From positions 336,663 through 400,662 of the forward strand of contig NZ_BSNI01000001.1 of NCBI RefSeq assembly GCF_030159895.1: a DNA stretch of 64,000 nt, written 5' to 3'. Shown here in pieces: positions 60,695-64,000 of this stretch; positions within the stretch are counted from its first letter, which is position 1; the number at the start of each line of letters is the position of its first letter. The notes beneath the pieces are model-generated. The model was not told the origin of the DNA. It saw nothing but the letters and a program-made list of their open reading frames with translations, and ran no database searches. A program made the position numbers and the translations under genes. Origin of the DNA: Maritalea porphyrae (GTDB taxonomy: Bacteria; Pseudomonadota; Alphaproteobacteria; Rhizobiales; Devosiaceae).

Positions 60695-62377
60695 ATGAAT
60701 GATGAGACATTGATCGCGCAATTGCGCGCGACCGTTGGCGCGCGCCATGTGATCACCGATCAACGTAAAACCGAACCGTTTCGCAAAGGATTTCGTTCTG
60801 GTGAAGGTGAAGCGCTTTGTGTCATTCGTCCGGGTAGTCTCGTTGAGATGTGGCGGGCACTTAAACTGATCGTTGCGGCCGATAAAATCGTGATTATGCA
60901 AGCCGCAAATACTGGGCTTACCGAAGGTTCAACGCCAAACGGCAATTATGATCGCGACGTTGTTCTGATCAATACGAAACGCATTGACCAGATTCATCTG
61001 ATTGAGGATGGGCGACAAGTCGTAAGTCTTGCAGGTGCAACGCTATTTCAACTGGAAAAACTGCTTGCACCGATTGGGCGCCAGCCCCATTCAGTTATCG
61101 GTTCGTCTTGCATTGGCGCTTCAATCATTGGTGGGGTGTGCAATAATTCAGGCGGCTCGTTGGTTGAACGTGGACCGTCCTATACTGAACTTGCACTATT
61201 TGCTCAAATAGATGCGGATGGGCGATTGCGGTTGGTCAATCATCTCGATGTTGAGTTGGGTGACGAGCCGGAAGAAATGCTGTCTCGGTTGGACAAGGGG
61301 TTGTTGCCCGACGTCGCGGTGCGCAAGACCAATAGGTTAGCTTCAGATACAGAGTATGCAGAGCGTGTTCGGGATGTAAATGCGTCTAGCCCGGCACGTT
61401 ATAATGCCGACAAACGCAGGTTATACGAAGCTGCGGGATGTGCAGGCAAGCTTGCCGTATTTGCTGTGCGGCAAGATACCTATCCCAAAGCAGGCGCAGA
61501 GAAGGTTTTTTATATCGGCAGTAACGATGCAGCCGACTTGACCGAAATTCGTCGCAAGATATTGAATGACTTTGAGACGCTACCAGTAAGTGCTGAGTAT
61601 CTGCATCGTGAAATATTCGATATTTCTGAAGCATATGGCAAGGACACCGTTCTAGCGATCAAACAATTGGGTACCGATCGTTTGCCACATGTTTTTGCGT
61701 TAAAAGGCTTTTTCGATAGTTGGTTCAATAAAATATCACTCACGCGTCATTTGACGGATCGGGTGATGTACGGACTTGGCAAAGTACTTCCGCGCTTGTT
61801 GCCAAAACGGATGATGGGTTTCCGGGATAAATATGAGCATCATCTCATTTTGAAAATGAGAGATGGAGGAATTGACGAAGCACGGACTTTGCTCAAACAA
61901 CTGTTTGAAGGTAGAGACGCCGACTTTTTCGAATGCACCGAAGCTGAAGGCAAAACGGCAGAGCTACATAGATTTGCAGCAGCTGGTGCCGCAGTGCGTT
62001 ATCAAGCCGTTCACGCAAGCAGAGTTGCTGATATTCTGGCGCTAGACATTGCCTTGCCACGCAACTGTGTCGATTGGGTTGAAGAATTGCCACCGCACAT
62101 TAATGAAAAAATTGAACACAAACTCTATTATGGTCACTTTATGTGTCACGTGTTTCACCAGGATTACATTGTGAAAAAGGGCGTTGACGTCAAAGCTCTG
62201 AAAGCTGAGATGCTCGAATTGCTCAATGCACGTGGCGCTGAATATCCAGCAGAACACAATGTTGGGCATATGTATGAAGCCAAGCCGGATTTGGCCGCGT
62301 TCTATAAAGAACAGGACCCCACTAACTCAATGAATCCGGGCATCGGTAAGATGTCGAAAAAGCGGAACTATGCGTGA
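60695..62377 (+). CDS. dld: D-lactate dehydrogenase (quinone), FAD-dependent
   Basis: A 560-residue peripheral membrane flavoenzyme that oxidises D-lactate to pyruvate and reduces quinone; E. coli Dld is 571 residues. The FAD-binding domain is clear (RSGEGEALCVIRPGSLVEMW, IMQAANTGLTEGSTPNG, GRQPHSVIGSSCIGASIIGG, CNNSGGSLVERGPSYTELAL), and the Dld-specific region holds YYGHFMCHVFHQDY and AEYPAEHNVGHMYEA. It is co-transcribed with the TRAP genes. With lldD across the regulator, the locus can use both lactate isomers. Confidence 0.95.
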   Translation: MNDETLIAQLRATVGARHVITDQRKTEPFRKGFRSGEGEALCVIRPGSLVEMWRALKLIVAADKIVIMQAANTGLTEGSTPNGNYDRDVVLINTKRIDQIHLIEDGRQVVSLAGATLFQLEKLLAPIGRQPHSVIGSSCIGASIIGGVCNNSGGSLVERGPSYTELALFAQIDADGRLRLVNHLDVELGDEPEEMLSRLDKGLLPDVAVRKTNRLASDTEYAERVRDVNASSPARYNADKRRLYEAAGCAGKLAVFAVRQDTYPKAGAEKVFYIGSNDAADLTEIRRKILNDFETLPVSAEYLHREIFDISEAYGKDTVLAIKQLGTDRLPHVFALKGFFDSWFNKISLTRHLTDRVMYGLGKVLPRLLPKRMMGFRDKYEHHLILKMRDGGIDEARTLLKQLFEGRDADFFECTEAEGKTAELHRFAAAGAAVRYQAVHASRVADILALDIALPRNCVDWVEELPPHINEKIEHKLYYGHFMCHVFHQDYIVKKGVDVKALKAEMLELLNARGAEYPAEHNVGHMYEAKPDLAAFYKEQDPTNSMNPGIGKMSKKRNYA

Positions 62378-62381
62378 TGGA

Positions 62382-63782
62382 CTACCGCTCAGAGAACGCT
62401 TGATCAACAGAGCGGAACACCGGCTTGAGCAAATAACGCGCTAGGGACTTTTCCCCCGTCATGACATCGGCGGTTACTTCCATACCGGCGTTGACCGGAT
62501 AGCGGATCCCTTTGCTTTCAAGCGAATTCTGCGCCAATTCAATTTGAACTTTGAAGAAATGTTGGCCATTTTCGTCGAATGTGGTTGGCGAAATGGACTT
62601 AACCTTGCCTTCTAGATGCCCAAAAACAAATGGGTCATATGTGGAAACCGCAATTTTAGCGTCCGCACCGACTTCGATATGCCCAATATCCTTAGGACGC
62701 ACTTTCACATCTGCAATAAGGTTGCGGTCGTCCGGCACAATGCTTGCAATGATTTCACCTGAGCGTGCCACAGCGCCAGCATTGTTGTGCGCGAGTTGAT
62801 GAACGACACCGTCGATGGGTGAGGTCACCTCGAGATTATCGACCAACTCTTGATATTTAAGCATATCAGCTTCCATGCTTTTCAAATCTGAAAGGCCGGT
62901 TGTGTGTTGCTTTGCCAATTGAGATTGGATTGATGCTGTTTGCTCGTCCAACTGCAATTGCGCCTCTGCGACTGTTTCTGCTGCAGATGCAATTCGTGCT
63001 TTCAGGGTGAGCAAGCGTGCTTTGGCGTCCTCAAGATCAGACTCGGCCGCCAGCAGGTCTTTGCGCGGTGCGAAGCCCTTTTTTGCTAGGGTCTCCATGC
63101 CTTCGAAACGTTCTTGGGCTATGGCGAGGCGTTTTTCGACGCTTTTGAGCTCCGCAATTGCTGCTTGATGTTCAAGTTCACGACGTGCCAATTGTGATGC
63201 GAGTTTTGCTTGTTCTTGCATCAGACGTGATCGTTCAAACATGAACGCATCCATCTGTGTTCTTGCAATAGCTGGGAACTTCTCACCCATTTCGCCAAAA
63301 TTGGGTGTTGAAAGGCCGCGGCGCTGCGCATCGATTGATGCAAGCGACATACTAAGTGCTGCTAAGCGAATCTCTAGTTGATCGCGGTCGCTTCGTGTTG
63401 CTGTTGGGCTAAGGCGGAGCAACACTTGTCCAGCAGACACCTTGTCGCCGACTTTGACGAATATTTCTTCGATCGTACCGCCGCTCAGGTGTTGAACGTA
63501 TTTGACCTTATCGACGGGTTGGATTTGACCCTTGGCATGGGTAACCTCAGCAATTGAAGTGATTGAGGCCCATACGACGAAGGCAGCCAAGAAAGCAAAG
63601 CAACCTGCAACCACAAACGAATAGAGTTGTGGGGGGTGCTCTTTCTCCAAAGCCAAAGGAAGCGTGAGCGTTTTGGCATCAAGTTCTGTAGGGGATTGGT
63701 CGAGCCAACTCACGGGTACACGTCCTGAACTAAACTTATAACTAACAAATTGTAGCAAATTACCCTTAACGGTCTGTTTCAC
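62382..63782 (-). CDS. HlyD-family type I secretion membrane fusion protein
   Basis: A 466-residue adaptor linking an inner-membrane ABC exporter to an outer-membrane channel. There is one membrane segment near residues 53-73 (SFVVAGCFAFLAAFVVWASI), then a lipoyl/barrel domain (GQIQPVDKVKYVQHLSGGTI, VGDKVSAGQVLLRLSPT), a long coiled-coil hairpin (about 130-310), and a C-terminal beta-barrel (VTSPIDGVVHQLAHNNAGAV, VKVRPKDIGHIEVGADAKIA). The start is a GTG on 63782-63780, 27 bases after the ABC gene; the ribosome-binding site is unclear. The exported substrate lies outside the window. Confidence 0.9.
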   Translation of the reverse strand: MKQTVKGNLLQFVSYKFSSGRVPVSWLDQSPTELDAKTLTLPLALEKEHPPQLYSFVVAGCFAFLAAFVVWASITSIAEVTHAKGQIQPVDKVKYVQHLSGGTIEEIFVKVGDKVSAGQVLLRLSPTATRSDRDQLEIRLAALSMSLASIDAQRRGLSTPNFGEMGEKFPAIARTQMDAFMFERSRLMQEQAKLASQLARRELEHQAAIAELKSVEKRLAIAQERFEGMETLAKKGFAPRKDLLAAESDLEDAKARLLTLKARIASAAETVAEAQLQLDEQTASIQSQLAKQHTTGLSDLKSMEADMLKYQELVDNLEVTSPIDGVVHQLAHNNAGAVARSGEIIASIVPDDRNLIADVKVRPKDIGHIEVGADAKIAVSTYDPFVFGHLEGKVKSISPTTFDENGQHFFKVQIELAQNSLESKGIRYPVNAGMEVTADVMTGEKSLARYLLKPVFRSVDQAFSER

Positions 63783-63809
63783 AGTCGTGAAGGATAGGTG
63801 AAACTTGGG

Positions 63810-64000
63810 TTAGGCGATCTTCTTGTTGAACTCGTCGAGCTGAGGCATCACACGCTCTGGTGGACCGTTGAGAATTGCTCGACCTTCATGCAAAACGATG
63901 ACACGATCTGCCATCTTCATGTGACTTGGGCGTTGCGTGGTGAACATCACGGTCGATTTTCCGCGCAAATCTTCAAGGTGCGCCATAAACTTCTTGTCTG
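63810..64000 (-). CDS. Type I secretion ABC transporter ATPase, C-terminal end (runs off window)
   Basis: The last 63 codons of an ABC exporter, ending DEFNKKIA. Segments DLRGKSTVMFTTQRPSHMKM, ADRVIVLHEGRAILNGPPER and VMPQL match the end of PrtD/LapB-type secretion ATPases. The H-loop position, usually T-H-R-P-S, reads T-Q-R-P-S (Gln for His). The gene precedes the HlyD gene on the same strand, the standard order for a type I secretion operon. The Walker motifs are outside the window. Confidence 0.85.
   Translation of the reverse strand, partial: DKKFMAHLEDLRGKSTVMFTTQRPSHMKMADRVIVLHEGRAILNGPPERVMPQLDEFNKKIA

Noticed and set aside
1-64000. CRISPR array, insertion sequence, prophage or integrated element.
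   Set aside because: No evenly spaced repeats, transposase, integrase or phage structural genes were seen on either strand.

Overview
The window looks like ordinary chromosome from an alphaproteobacterium, most likely a marine or otherwise free-living member of the Hyphomicrobiales (Rhizobiales). The support is the gene order carA, YqeY-like gene, dnaG, rpoD; the rhizobial-type glycerol ABC operon (glpD/glpR divergent from glpV-S-T-P-Q-U-K); an alphaproteobacterial-type CTTGGC-N17-TATATT promoter in front of rpoD; and the number of TRAP and TTT transporters. The genus assignment is inference. I found no phage, insertion sequence, CRISPR array or rRNA. There is one tRNA, with anticodon CAT.

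Layout. 1-6.8 kb (mostly minus): 5' part of carB, a DMT exporter and GST pair, a 38-residue membrane peptide, a GNAT, then a GAF-Fis regulator divergent from an aldehyde dehydrogenase with its DUF779 partner. 6.8-12.8 kb: Tat-exported cpdB, a cupin divergent from a LysR gene, a YpfJ-type zinc protein and an OafA-type acyltransferase. 12.9-19.5 kb: housekeeping block carA, YqeY, GNAT, dnaG, rpoD. The carA leader contains a compact inverted-repeat structure that folds on paper into a three-way junction. 19.5-31.3 kb (accessory): HxlR/MBL pair, an AT-rich gap with an orphan nucleotidyltransferase-like gene and HlyU, two tandem MFS exporters with a cysteine-rich regulator, LysE, a RimB-RimK fusion operon, SIMPL, ArsR and the tRNA.

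31.4-41.4 kb is a complete glycerol system: GlpV binds the substrate, GlpP/GlpQ form the channel, GlpS/GlpT drive it, GlpU is a small membrane protein, GlpK phosphorylates and GlpD oxidises, with GlpR as repressor. 41.5-43.0 kb is a BlaI/M56 pair without a beta-lactamase. 43.0-51.8 kb is a catabolic island under a LysR regulator: a DadA-type oxidase, a TAXI-TRAP transporter, a Usp, a class III aminotransferase and a beta-keto acid cleavage enzyme. 51.9-55.0 kb is a tctCBA transporter. 55.1-62.4 kb is a lactate module: lldD, a GntR/FCD regulator, a DctP TRAP system and quinone-linked D-lactate dehydrogenase, with an identical 18-bp element in front of lldD and of the TRAP genes. 62.4-64 kb begins a type I secretion locus.

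Most interesting: the carA leader structure; the RimB-RimK fusion with an eroded ATP-grasp domain; the GlpS/GlpT ATPase pair whose defects all fall in one composite ATP site; the shared lactate operator; and stem-loops after every solute-binding-protein gene. All calls come from reading the sequence; no database search was run.
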